A stretch of DNA of 64,000 nt from Scenedesmus sp. ARA3 (lineage: Eukaryota; Chlorophyta; Chlorophyceae; Sphaeropleales; Scenedesmaceae): contig RWJK01001950.1 of assembly GCA_004335835.1 (NCBI GenBank), forward strand, positions 62,001 through 126,000, written 5' to 3'. Both the position numbers and the translations under genes were made by a program. This document shows positions 22,609 to 32,924 of this stretch, in pieces. Each line of letters opens with the position of its first letter. Positions within the stretch are counted from its first letter, which is position 1. The notes under the pieces are model-generated. The model was not told the origin of the DNA. It saw nothing but the letters and a program-made list of their open reading frames with translations, and did no database searches.

Positions 22609-25600
22609 ATGGACACGCTGCGTGGCATCCCTGAGCACATCGAGGCAGAGTTTGGCGACTCCATCGTGGCACGAGATGAGGCTGTGGCGCTGCTGGGCGA
22701 GGCGCCCGGCCTGGGGCCGCCAGACCTGTGCTGGCTGCAGAAGGCCCCCAAGGGCCGCAGCCTGCTGGGCGGGTCTGCAGAGGCGCAGGGCTACTACCAC
22801 TTTGTGCTGGGGCGCGACGCGTGCAGCACTGCAGCGGTGGCGGCCTACTTTGCGCTGCTGAACAGCAAGGTGGAGCCGGCGGGTATGCTGCAGGTGGGTG
22901 CAGGTTAGCGTGCAGGGACGGTTTGCAGCAAGCACAGGTGCACACAGCACACGAGGCCGTGCACGGCAGTGGTAGGTTGCTGGCAGCAGCAGGGCAGGCT
23001 GAAGCTGAAACATGTCACACATAGCACCTGCATAAAGGTTGCAGCAATTGCAGTTTGCAACGGGAGTAGCAGTGGCAGGACGTGTTTAAATCTGTGCTGC
23101 TCTGCATGCCAGAATGGTGGCGCTTTGGCATTGATGACAACATGACCGGTGGGCAACTGCTGCTGGTGCTGCTGCTGCTGCTGGCACCAGGGCTTGTGGT
23201 CGCCCGAGTTTGTCATCCAGCGCGGCTTCTACTGCTGCTACGATGCGCTGTCATGCATGGACCTGCGCTGCGAGCTGTGCGTGCCGGGCGGTGTGCTGGC
23301 GGGCTGCGTGGACGCAGCAGGCGTGCTGCACGACGCGACGCCGCAGCACTTCATGCAGGCACAGGTGCGCAGCAGCAGACTCGGCACCCCATACAGCAGC
23401 ACCCAGCAGCAATTGCCTGCCGTCAAGCATCTGTGCTGCATGACATTTGTTGCTGCCATTCGTTGTAAATGAGTGCTGCACCTGCCCTGCCTTACCTTTG
23501 ATGCACCTGCAGTTGCGGCTGCTGGCGTGCCATGTCTTTTGATTAAGGTCGTATGTTGCGGCCCTGCTGCCTGCCAGGTGTGCGGCTTCATCCGCGCCAT
23601 GCTGTACGACCCAGAGCTGCGCGCAGCAGGCGGCAGCGTGATCGCGTACGAGCCCTGCCCCAGCGCAGCCGCGGAGCGCTCTCTGCTGAGCTGCGTGCTG
23701 GCGCTGTACCAGCTAGGGGCCCTGCCTGGGGCCCTGCAGGACATCTACGCGCAGCAGGTGACACGACAGCAGCACATGGGTTCCTGCCTGCCACGCTTTT
23801 AGTTGCGAAGCTAATGCTGCTGGGTTGTAAACTGCGCTGAGCACTTCTTCTTCTGTGAGTGCCTGCTGCAGCATCTGCCCTGCCGACACATGCTTGGTGC
23901 AAGCATATGCCCTGTAATGCATTCTTACCCTCTGCTGCTGCTGCTGCTGCTGCTGCTGCTTGCGGGGGCCGCTGCAGGGATGTGGCGTGCTGCCGGAGCA
24001 CATGGACGTGGCGCTGGCAGCGCTGTGGCAGCACTTCCGGCGCCGCCAGCGCTGGGCAGCAGCGGCAAGCTTCTTCAGGCAGCTGGCGGCGGTGTACCCT
24101 GCAGCCACGCTGCTGTGGGGTGCTGCACAGCGCTGCTTGGGCCTGGGCGGCTGGAGCGGCAGCAGCGGCAACCTGCTGGCGGAGCTGCTGCTGCTTGCAG
24201 GACACCGCGGCCCTGAGCAGCTGTGCCCCGCCACGCTGGTTGGGCTGGCCACTGAGTGCTTGGAGGCAGGCAGGGTGCAGGAGGCTGCAGTTATGGCGCG
24301 GCAGGCGCTGCAGGTGCGGGCAGCAGCAGCAGCAGCAGCAGCAGCGAGCAGGCAGGCAGGCAGAATCTGGCAGGGCTCCCTGTCAACATATTGTATGATG
24401 CTGTGCGCCCTGCTGTGCCTTGATCAAGCACCTACCATGCGTTGCAGACGTTGCAAACTGTGCGCTGCGTTAGCACTACGCCTGAATGCGCAAGGACTGC
24501 CACAGGCATACTCAGCGCAGCTCACGCTGTCCCGCCATGCTCTGCGCGCAGGCCTCGCCGCGCTGCCGGCCTGCTTGGCTGTTGTTGGCGCAATGCTTCA
24601 TCGCGCAGCGCCAGTTTGCTGCGGCCCTGGTGGCGCTCAACGTGGTGCCCACGCCGCCGCTGCCGGCAGCTGAGGTGGAGCTGCTGCACGTGGCCCCTCC
24701 GCCGCCCCCCAAGGCCACCACGCAGCCGCAGGTGGGATGACACAGCTGGTGCTGGCTGGGCTTGCACGGCAGCGGCAGCATGGAGCTGCGTGCGGCAGTG
24801 GGCATCCATGTGTTGCATGCCGCTTTTTATTGTCACAACTGCAAAGCTATGCTGGCGTGCGCTGCAGACAGCTGCATATCCTTGTCTCCAGCATGTGCAC
24901 GCCTCACTCACCCTTGCTCACCCTTGCTTACACACCTGACCCTGCCACCTGTCGCCGCCTTGCTGCCACCGCCCTGCAGGCGCGGCTGTATGACGGCGAG
25001 CTGGAGGCGGTGCGCTGCTGCGCGGCTGAGGAGGCCTCGCTGCACGGCAGCCGGCTGCTGGCCTACCTGCCCGGCTGCATCCTGGTCAACCGCGAGCCGC
25101 TGGGGGCGGGGCTGCTGCCGGACACCAGCCCCAACCGAATCACGCGCGCGGTGCTGGCCGCGGTGTACGCGCTGCTGCAGGTGCGGCGCGTTTGGCTGGT
25201 GCTGCTGGCAGCATGCCGCCAGGCTTGGCTGCGGCGCTGCTGGTGGTCAGCTTAGCAGTGGCAGCAGGGCCGGCAGGGATATGATGGTGTGCATGAGAAG
25301 TGGTTGCTTTCTTTGCGGCGGCATGTTTCTACTTGTGGGGTTGTGTGCAACACCTTGCGGCAGGCGCCTGCATCAACGAGGTGCCTTGTGGTGGCCCGCT
25401 ATCGAGCGTGCTGCTTGTGCCTGCCTGCCTGCCTGCCTGCTGCTGCTGCTGCTGCTGCTGCTGACGCCGCTGTACTGCCAGGACATTGTGTCTCAGACCA
25501 GCTGGGACGAGTTCCTGGAGATCCGCAGCCGCGTGTTCCTCATGCAGCACGAGGCCACGCCGCGCGCCAGCCAGGACGCAGCGCAGCAGCGCTCAGAGCG

Positions 25601-28600
25601 GCAAAGCAAGGAGCAGCAGCAACAGCAGCAGCAGCAGCAGCAACAGCAGGAAGGAGTAGTGCTGGCAGCAGCGTTGCAGCAGAAGCTGGAGCAGCTGGGC
25701 CTGCAAGTGTCTGGTTCCGGGCACATTGACTCAGCTGGCGGGCTGGTGCTGCACCGCAGTGTTGAGCCGCCCAGCAGCGAAGAGCCTGCGGTCAATGGCA
25801 CCCAGCCGCATGCAGAGCACCCTGGACCTGCTGCTGCTGCTGTTATTGCTCACCCCAGCCCTCCTAGCCGGGGCCGCTTGAGCAGCAGTGGCGGCCAGAA
25901 GGGGAGCCCCAAGAGTTATGTGAGTGCATGTTGCCACGTGTATCTTTAACGCATGCGGTGCTGCTGCTCATCCGCGCTGCTGCTTGGCCTGCTTGATAGC
26001 CTGCAACCTGCTGCAGATGGTGCTGCATAGTGCACAGTTGCTTTGCGGCATCAACTGCTCAAAAGCCTGCCCACAATCAGCCTGTTTATGCTGGTGTGTG
26101 CTGTGTGCTGCTGGCCCCGCTGCAGTATGCCAGCAGGCTGCAGGAGGAGCTGGCCAAGCCAGGCACCAGCGGTGGTGGCCGCTCCACCAACAGCGGCAGC
26201 ACACCAGGCAGCGGCCCACCAACACAGCAGCAGCAGCAGTCGCCGCCGCTGCACAAACAGCAGCAGCAGCAGCCCAGGAGCCAGCAGCAGAGCCCTACAC
26301 AGCACGTACACCATCAGCAACAGGGCCAGCAGACAGAGTCAGCGAGCAGTCCGGCTGGCCCGACAGCGTCTGCCGCCGCTGCTGCTGCTGCCGCCTCAGC
26401 AGCCCTGCCCCGCTCCAGCACTCCAGGCGAGGGCCAGGGCGAGCGCTCCATGGCGGGCAGGGTGCTGCTGCTGGGCCGCAGCCAAGCGCGGCGCGTGTCC
26501 AGCGCCAGCAGCCGCACACCACCTGGTGCAGCCGGCAGCTATGTGTTCAGCGGCGACATCGCACCCACTGGCTGCGGCGTGCCCCGCAGCCTGGCCCCGA
26601 ATGAGGTGGAGGACCTGTCGCGCCTGGCGACAGCCAGCAAGGTGGCGCCGATACGCACGCAGGGCAGCATCACGCCGCAGCTGTGGGATGTTGTGTTTGG
26701 CGCTGCGCGCTCGCCGCCAGCCAGCGGCAGCAGGCGCGCGCTGCACTACCAGCAGCAGCAGGATGCTGCGGAGGCGTTCACATCCAACGCTGCGCTGCCA
26801 CGCATCAAGACACGGCCGCTAGGGGAGGCAAGGGAGCAGCAGTGCAGCTTTAACGGCTGCAGGGACTGTAGCAACGCTTCTGCTACAGGTTGTAGATGCA
26901 GCTGCCAGCAGAGCAGCATTCCACCTGCAGCTAGTCAAGCCAGCAGCAGCAGCAGCAATCAGCGCGGCAGGTGGCATGCCCTGCAGCAGCATGGCAGCAG
27001 GTGGCTGCCGTGCCTGTTGCAGCACCCCAGCTCGCCTGCCTCACCCAGCCAACCTGGCTCAACAGCAGCAATGCAGGCGGCTGCAGCCACAGCAGCAGCA
27101 GCTATAGTGCATGCAGCAGCAGCAAAAGCAGCCGACCTCCCGTGCCAAGGAATGCAACAGCACCGCAGCAGCAGCAGTAGCAGATCATCATCAGCAGCAG
27201 CAGCAGGCCCGCTGGGTGAGGGCCTGGACCGCACAGGCAGCCTGCTCAACCGAACCAGCTCAGTGGCGAGCTCTGCAGCAGGCCGCCTGGGCAGCATCAC
27301 CAACAGCAGCAACCTCGGCCGCGCCAGCAGCGTCAGCCGCCCACAGCAGCAGCAGGCGCAGCCGCATGCAGCAGCGCCGCTGGCAGATGGCGGCGGCAGC
27401 GGCAACTTTGGTGCCAGCCTGGCGCGGCGCGCGTCAGCGGCAGGCGAGGCGGTCAGCCGCAGCCTGGAGGCGGACCGCGAGGGGCTGATGGCGGGCTGGA
27501 TCGCAGATGATGCGAGTGCGGAGGCGGCGGCTGGGGAGGGCGCGCCCGCTCGGCGGCTGTGAGTGGCTGCGGTCACTGCTGGCGGGCAGTGCCAGGAGTC
27601 TGGAGAAGACAGCTGCGTAGTCGTGCTGGCGTGCCTGCTAGACAGCGCAGCGCGCATGCCGCTTATTTACCACAAACAGTAAAAACCATCGGCGATATGT
27701 TAAGGCAATAAATGACTGCGCTGCTGCTGCACTGTCCCTGCCCCTGCTGCTGCAGCTGTGTGCGCTGGCTGGACGAGCTGATCGTGGCGCTGTGGCACGA
27801 CCTGCAGGCCTACATGGAGTGGAAGGTGTGGGACCAGACGCTGCGCGAGGCGCGAGGTGGGCGGGGGTTTGGGGACAGCAGGAGGGGCAGGGGCAGGGCA
27901 GCAGCCTTGTGGGGGTGGCGGGCAGCTACACGACAGGTTAGGGTGGGGCATTCATGCGTCTGGCCAGGTACACATGGCAAAGCCGGACGCATGCAACAGT
28001 TGCAGCGATATATCTGTAGCTAGCCTCCCGCGAGCCTGCTGCCAGTAAGATGTCCAGCCACATGAAGCGGCCGCCACCACCCTGCTGCTGCTGCCGCGCC
28101 TGCCCTGCAGGCGGCAGCCACGCGGAGCTGGTGCTGGGGCTGGTGCCTGAGCAAGCAGGCGGCACGCCGCGCACGCCGCTCAGCGACGGCGGCAACATCA
28201 ACCCGCCCGCCCTCACCAGCACCGACTGGATGCGGCGCGGCGCGCTGGCGGAGCGCCTGGGCCACGTCAGCGACGCAAGAGCAGCGTACCGCGCTGCGGT
28301 GAAGCTGGGCTTCAGCCTGGCCGCGTACAGCGCGCTGCTGCGGCTGGAGGCGGGCGCAGGCAACGTCAGCGATGCGGTGCTGTGCGCAGCACAGGTGATG
28401 GCGTGGCAACAGCAGAGGCTTGCGCAGGGCGGCAGCAGCAGCGGCAGTTCCAGCAGCGTGGTGCGCATGGGCGTGCCGCCTGAGCTGGTGACCTGGGGGC
28501 TGGGTCTGGCAGCCAGCAGCAGCAGCGCAGACGAGCTGCTGCTGGCTGCGGCGCGGGCGCCCAATGCTGCAGCGGAGCTCAAGGCGGTGCTGCATGAGTG

Positions 28601-28676
28601 GAGCAAGTGGCAGCAGGTGGCGGTGCCTGAGCCGCTGCAGCCGCAGCAGGAGGCAGGGCTGCAGGCTGGGAGCTAG
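22609..28676 (+). CDS. ChAPs family protein (exomer cargo adaptor, Bch1/Bud7/Chs6-like)
   Basis: Ten exons: 22609-22893, 23191-23364, 23578-23757, 23978-24313, 24552-24731, 24980-25180, 25482-25919, 26126-27558, 27756-27856, 28111-28676; 1,297 residues. ChAPs (Chs5-Arf1-binding proteins) are TPR-rich adaptors that sort membrane cargo from the trans-Golgi to the plasma membrane with Arf1. Family marks are the N-terminal LGPPDLCWLQK and GYYHFVLGRD, then WSPEFVIQRGFYCCYDALS, a TPR-like segment AWLLLAQCFIAQRQFAAALV, SWDEFLEIRSRVFLMQHE, the C-terminal WLDELIVALWHDLQAYMEWK, and the TPR GALAERLGHVSDARAAYRAA. The start has an algal-type context (GCAGCCATGG). Exon 8 adds about 480 residues of Ser/Gln/Ala-rich sequence; it ends at a phase-2 donor overlapping an in-frame TGA, so unspliced RNA would stop there. 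The product is much longer than yeast ChAPs because of this insert. Confidence 0.85.
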
Positions 28677-29886
28677 GTGGTGCACCAGCTTTTGGGGAGC
28701 ACTGCATTGACATGACGCTTGTAAGCCCAAGTGTGGTGTCAGTGCAGGGGCTGTGGTTCCTTTGTGGGCACATTGTTGCGGCAGGTACCTGCCGGTGTGC
28801 TGCTGGTTGCTGCAAAGCAAAGCTGCCGGCACACGCAAGCATAGTTCAAGCTATGGTAACGGTCATTACCAGCAGGCATTATGCGCGCGGTGACAGCTGT
28901 TTGAACAGGTTGCCAAGTACCAAATACCACACCGTCCAAGTTGGTGCCAGGCCCCACATGTAACTACTTTGTGGCGTTGATGCAACTTATAAATTACATC
29001 GCATGCAGGTTACACCTGGCACACCCTCCTATCTGAAGTGAGCTGTGGCTTGATGGGTAACACAATGATGATGATGATGTAACTACTTCCTCTTCCAATT
29101 CAACAGCCCGCCACTGGCAACGCAAGCCTGATCAACCTGACACGCTACCTCAGCTGCAGGCACATTCAAACTCAAGTCACACATGCAGGCACTCAAGTGT
29201 TGGATAAGTTGAGCTTATGATTGCCAGTTGCAGAGCAAGCAGCCCCTGTGCAAAATCACCTGCAGGTCAGCTGACACCGCGTTTTGCTCCCCCTGGTAAC
29301 AAAAAAGACAGCGCAATCTGTGCGGCACACAACCAGAACGCAGCACGTTCACCACTGCCTCAGCCCGCAGCCCTCCTTGATGCACCAACACAGTTGAACC
29401 ACAGTCGCAACAGCCAGCTGGGCCTGGCTTGGCATCTGATGTCTGTCGCAGCGCAGCGCACGCTAGCGTCCAGCCCCACAATTGATATGACACGTTCTCG
29501 CTCATCCTGCCGGCTGCCATGGCCACACTGGTGAGCCATCTGCTACAGGCCCTCCCTCACAACCAGCCATGTGACAGCTGTGCATGCTTGCTTCCTCAGC
29601 ACAGCCATGACGCCACATTCCAGGTGCGCAACCAACCAATGCCAACCTGATACATACAGCACATCAGAAGACACATTGCACAGCAGCTCACTAGCAGCTT
29701 AAGCTTCTCCACATGAAACTCATCAACAACACGACAGCTGACAACCAAGATGCCCATTGCCAACCTGCTGTCCCTGCACCAGACTTCCGTTGTCAACCTC
29801 GGTGCAACAGCCACTGCATATGCTGATGCAATTGCTAACAAGAGGTGCCACGGCAGGCCTGGCCACAACGTCCCAATAAACAGATC
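28677..29886. other. Spacer between convergent ChAPs and LRR genes
   Basis: This should hold the 3' untranslated regions of two convergent genes. Only short ORFs occur and none resembles a known protein. A short GAT repeat lies near 29,066-29,080. No RNA gene was recognised. Confidence 0.5.
28720..28724 (+). promoter_or_regulatory. Candidate TGTAA polyadenylation signal
   Basis: TGTAA, the usual chlorophyte polyadenylation signal, lies 44 bases after the ChAPs stop codon. A five-base match can be chance; position is the main support. Confidence 0.4.
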
Positions 29887-31776
29887 CTACTGCCGTCGCA
29901 CTGCTGCCCAGAACCTGCCAAGGTCCTTGTCCATCAGCTTCTCGCCTTTATCCACCTCCAGCTGCTGGAGGCGTGACAGCCCTGTCAGCTGCATTAGGCC
30001 CTGCTGCGTCAGCCCGCTGTTGCCCTTCAGGCCCAAGTAGCTCAGCTTCTTCAGCTGGCCAACAGCAGCAAGGAACGCCGCGCTGCCAAGGTTCGCACTG
30101 CACTTCTCCAGGTGCAACAGCTCAAGCTGCTTCAAGCTGCGCGCCAGTGCAGTGGCTGCTGACTTACCCACAGCAGCGCGCAGATCAGTAAGCACCAGCC
30201 GTGTCAGCCCAGTGAGCGCCGTCAGCGCCAGCGCATCGCCAGGCACCAGCCAATTTGCGTCCAGCGACAACGCCTCAAGCCCCCGGAGGGCCGTCAAGCT
30301 GCCACAGAGAGGCATGAAGTCCGACTGCAGCACTGGTGTTGGATATGCAGTGAGCTTCAGGTCCACGTTTGTGAGCTGAGTAGCTGCTGCTGCACCGGCC
30401 AGGATGGCCGCCGAGGACGGGCCCTTGCCCTCATCCAGGCTGAGCCCACGCAGCTGCGGCAGTTGCGCCCACATTCGCGCATCACCTGCTGTAACTGTGG
30501 CCAGCCCTGCAAAGCGATAGTCCAGGTGCAGCTCCTGCAGTGCTGGAAGCTGCACCAGCTCAAGCACTCGCTGCCGCTCCGCAAAGTCGGGGCACAGGGT
30601 GAGGCGCTGCAGCTGGCTCAGTGCCAGCACCGGTGCTGGGTCCTTGCACTTGACCAAGCACAAGGCCTGCAGCTGTGCTGGCAGCACGCTGGCACCTGCT
30701 GCACTGGGCAGGGGGCTTCTGCTGATCAGCATCGTCAGCTGTGTGAGGTGCGCTAGGCTGGGCAGGACAATCGCTATGTCATCAATGTCCCTTACTTGCA
30801 CCTGCAGAGCACGCAGCGGCAGCGCCTGCCCCAGCAGCGCGGGCAGCTGCTTGCTGATGCCGCTCCAACTACCCATCAGGTCCAGCGCCGTCAGCTGGCT
30901 GAGCTGGCCAATGCTAGACAGGCAGAAGCCCTTCGGCAGGCTGGCGTAGTGCTGGCCCCGCAGGTGCAGCTCCCTCAAGCCTTGCAGGCGCACCAGCTGG
31001 CTGAGCTCTGCTGAGGCCCGCGCAGCAGCCCCGCAGGACTGCAGCTCCAGGTGCAGGTGTGTGAGGCTGCAGGCTGGCAGCACACACAGCAGCGCTGGCG
31101 CCTCTGGCAGGTTGCTGGTGAAGCTGGTCAGGCGCCAACCAAGCTGCGGTAGCTGCTGCTGCTGCTGCTGCTGTGTGCTGCTAGTTGCGCCTGCATTGCT
31201 GCCCGCAGGCAGAGCTGCTGCTGCGCCAGCATCCGCCCGGCCTGCTGCAGCCTGCAGGGCTCGCTGCAGCAGCTGCTGTGCTGCCTCATGGTGCGGCGCC
31301 AGTGCCTGCCCTCCGCCCCAGTCAGCCTGTTCAGCCATGACTGAGATGGCTTCAACAAGTGCTGCATGCTTGGGCAACCACTGAGCAAAGCTGCCCAGCC
31401 GCTGCAGCAGCCTTTCAGGCTCGAGCACAACCTCTGTGTTGCACACAGCGCAGCGCTGCACTGCCTGCCTCCAGGCCTTGCAGGACCGAGCAGCTGCACA
31501 CAGCACCTGAGGGCTGTTGCTGAGTGTTGGGTGCTCCAGGGCAATGGAGAGCGCCAGCGGGACCTCACTGGTGGCTGCCTCCTGTGGGGAAAGGCAGCAA
31601 TGAGTGCAAGCAGGTGACAGGACAGCAGCAGCATCAGCATCAGCACTAGCAGCACCACCACCAGCAGCAGCAGCGGTGGCACACAAGAAGATCAAGCAGA
31701 CGTGCCACCCACTACTTAACTTACCTGTACAACCGTCAGACAGCAGTCGTGAATGTAACTTGAGATGGTCATGCAC
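29887..31776 (-). CDS. Leucine-rich-repeat protein with F-box-like N-terminus
   Basis: An uninterrupted frame of 629 codons. About fifteen irregular leucine-rich repeats fill the C-terminal two thirds, e.g. LQGLRELHLRGQHYASLP, LSQLTALDLMG, LRGLEALSLDANWLV and LKQLELLHLEKCSANLG. Before them, PLALSIALEHPTLSNSPQVL followed by CKAWRQAVQR resembles an F-box (helix, then Cys-x-x-Trp), which would suggest a substrate receptor of an SCF ubiquitin ligase; this is inference from pattern alone. A polyglutamine run (near 31,155-31,175) separates the two parts. The first ~65 codons are low complexity. A good acceptor at 31582-31583 and a donor near 31,727 would remove part of them, but the phases do not match, so I keep the single exon and the start is uncertain. 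Confidence 0.75.
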   Translation of the reverse strand: MHDHLKLHSRLLSDGCTGKLSSGWHVCLIFLCATAAAAGGGAASADADAAAVLSPACTHCCLSPQEAATSEVPLALSIALEHPTLSNSPQVLCAAARSCKAWRQAVQRCAVCNTEVVLEPERLLQRLGSFAQWLPKHAALVEAISVMAEQADWGGGQALAPHHEAAQQLLQRALQAAAGRADAGAAAALPAGSNAGATSSTQQQQQQQLPQLGWRLTSFTSNLPEAPALLCVLPACSLTHLHLELQSCGAAARASAELSQLVRLQGLRELHLRGQHYASLPKGFCLSSIGQLSQLTALDLMGSWSGISKQLPALLGQALPLRALQVQVRDIDDIAIVLPSLAHLTQLTMLISRSPLPSAAGASVLPAQLQALCLVKCKDPAPVLALSQLQRLTLCPDFAERQRVLELVQLPALQELHLDYRFAGLATVTAGDARMWAQLPQLRGLSLDEGKGPSSAAILAGAAAATQLTNVDLKLTAYPTPVLQSDFMPLCGSLTALRGLEALSLDANWLVPGDALALTALTGLTRLVLTDLRAAVGKSAATALARSLKQLELLHLEKCSANLGSAAFLAAVGQLKKLSYLGLKGNSGLTQQGLMQLTGLSRLQQLEVDKGEKLMDKDLGRFWAAVRRQ

Positions 31777-32892
31777 ATGCTACTGCCATCTTGATCAAGA
31801 GAGCTACAGCATGGTCCCTGCTGCTCACCTCTACGGCCCGCACTTCAGGCGCTTGTCTGTTACGGCCTCGCTTTGCTGCCGTCCGCGACGTTGACATGAT
31901 GCAGATCAGGTACCCTTACGCAGATGCGAGCTGTGCCAAAGCTGTAGGCAAGACACCCCAGCAGTACACGGTGATCGCCGATGGCGGTGACTATACTCCA
32001 GAAGAGTCCTTTGTAACATCGTCTACACGGAAACAGTCACAGAAATCCGTGTTCAAGGGTTGCTGGCCGACAAAATCCCGCGGTATGCAGATCGGTGTAA
32101 CAGCTCTCCACCAGCACCGAGGACTGTGTTGATGCGAGGGAGCATTACGTGCAAGGCTCGAGCTGAGGCCATGTTAAGCCACAGGAGGGCCTGCAAGCGG
32201 AGATGCAGCCGTTTGCACCAGTGAACAATGCATTGCACTAGCTGCTGGAAGTGCCACTTCCGAAGTGGCCAGCCTGCTTGACCTGACATTGCATCTCGGT
32301 GACCCTACGTGTAGTGCGACCCTGGGCTTAAGCAAAAGTTAACCACAAACAGGATATGCCACTTGAAAAGCAGGGAGGCAAACTGCAGGCACACCTGACG
32401 CTGCTGCGCATGCTCAAGCCTGCTGATCTTGCCTTCATGTCTGTCTCAAGACTGCAATGTGGTACCAAAAAGTGAATTTACGGTAAAGCGTGCTGCAGCG
32501 TTGTTTCTTTGCCACAGCATGTCTCCGCCTGTTCCAGCCCTCCACCCTGAACTTTGAAACCTTCCACCTGTACTGCTGTAACACATCGCGAGTCACGACA
32601 CCCGTCGGCATGTGATATCATCTCCTGTGTAGCGACCGCCATTGCAGTCAGCGGGTACAGCAAAGCTCCGGAAGTTTTGTGATCGGCAGCAGCAGCCGGT
32701 GGCACCAGGTGCGGGCGGGCATGACAGTGATCTGTGCGTCTCGTGGCTGAACTGTAGCGCACCCTTGGATGTGTATTGTATATAATCCTTTACAGGTCAA
32801 GGTGCCTCTGTAATTCTACTTGCCGCCTTTGCCTCTCTGCAGGAACGGCATCACGCACCCTCGTCGTCACCCAGCTCGCAGTATCATCCAGC
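31777..32892. other. Divergent spacer between LRR and lysine-rich genes
   Basis: About 1.1 kb of mixed composition with ORFs below 115 codons that match nothing I recognise. It should contain the promoters of both flanking genes, which are divergent. No RNA gene seen. Confidence 0.5.
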
Positions 32893-32910
32893 GGTATAAA
32901 TATAAATTTA
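32893..32910 (+). promoter_or_regulatory. TATA-like AT-rich box before the lysine-rich gene
   Basis: GGTATAAATATAAATTTA is an AT-rich run in GC-rich surroundings and matches a TATA box. It ends only 14 bases before the ATG at 32925, so either the untranslated leader is nearly absent or translation starts at a later ATG. It may instead be part of a longer leader. Confidence 0.4.
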
Positions 32911-32924
32911 AAAACATATCCAGT

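Noticed and set aside
29286..29300. Shared string CCCCCTGGTAACAA with 59762-59777
   Set aside because: Flanking sequence does not extend the match, so there is no support for a dispersed repeat.
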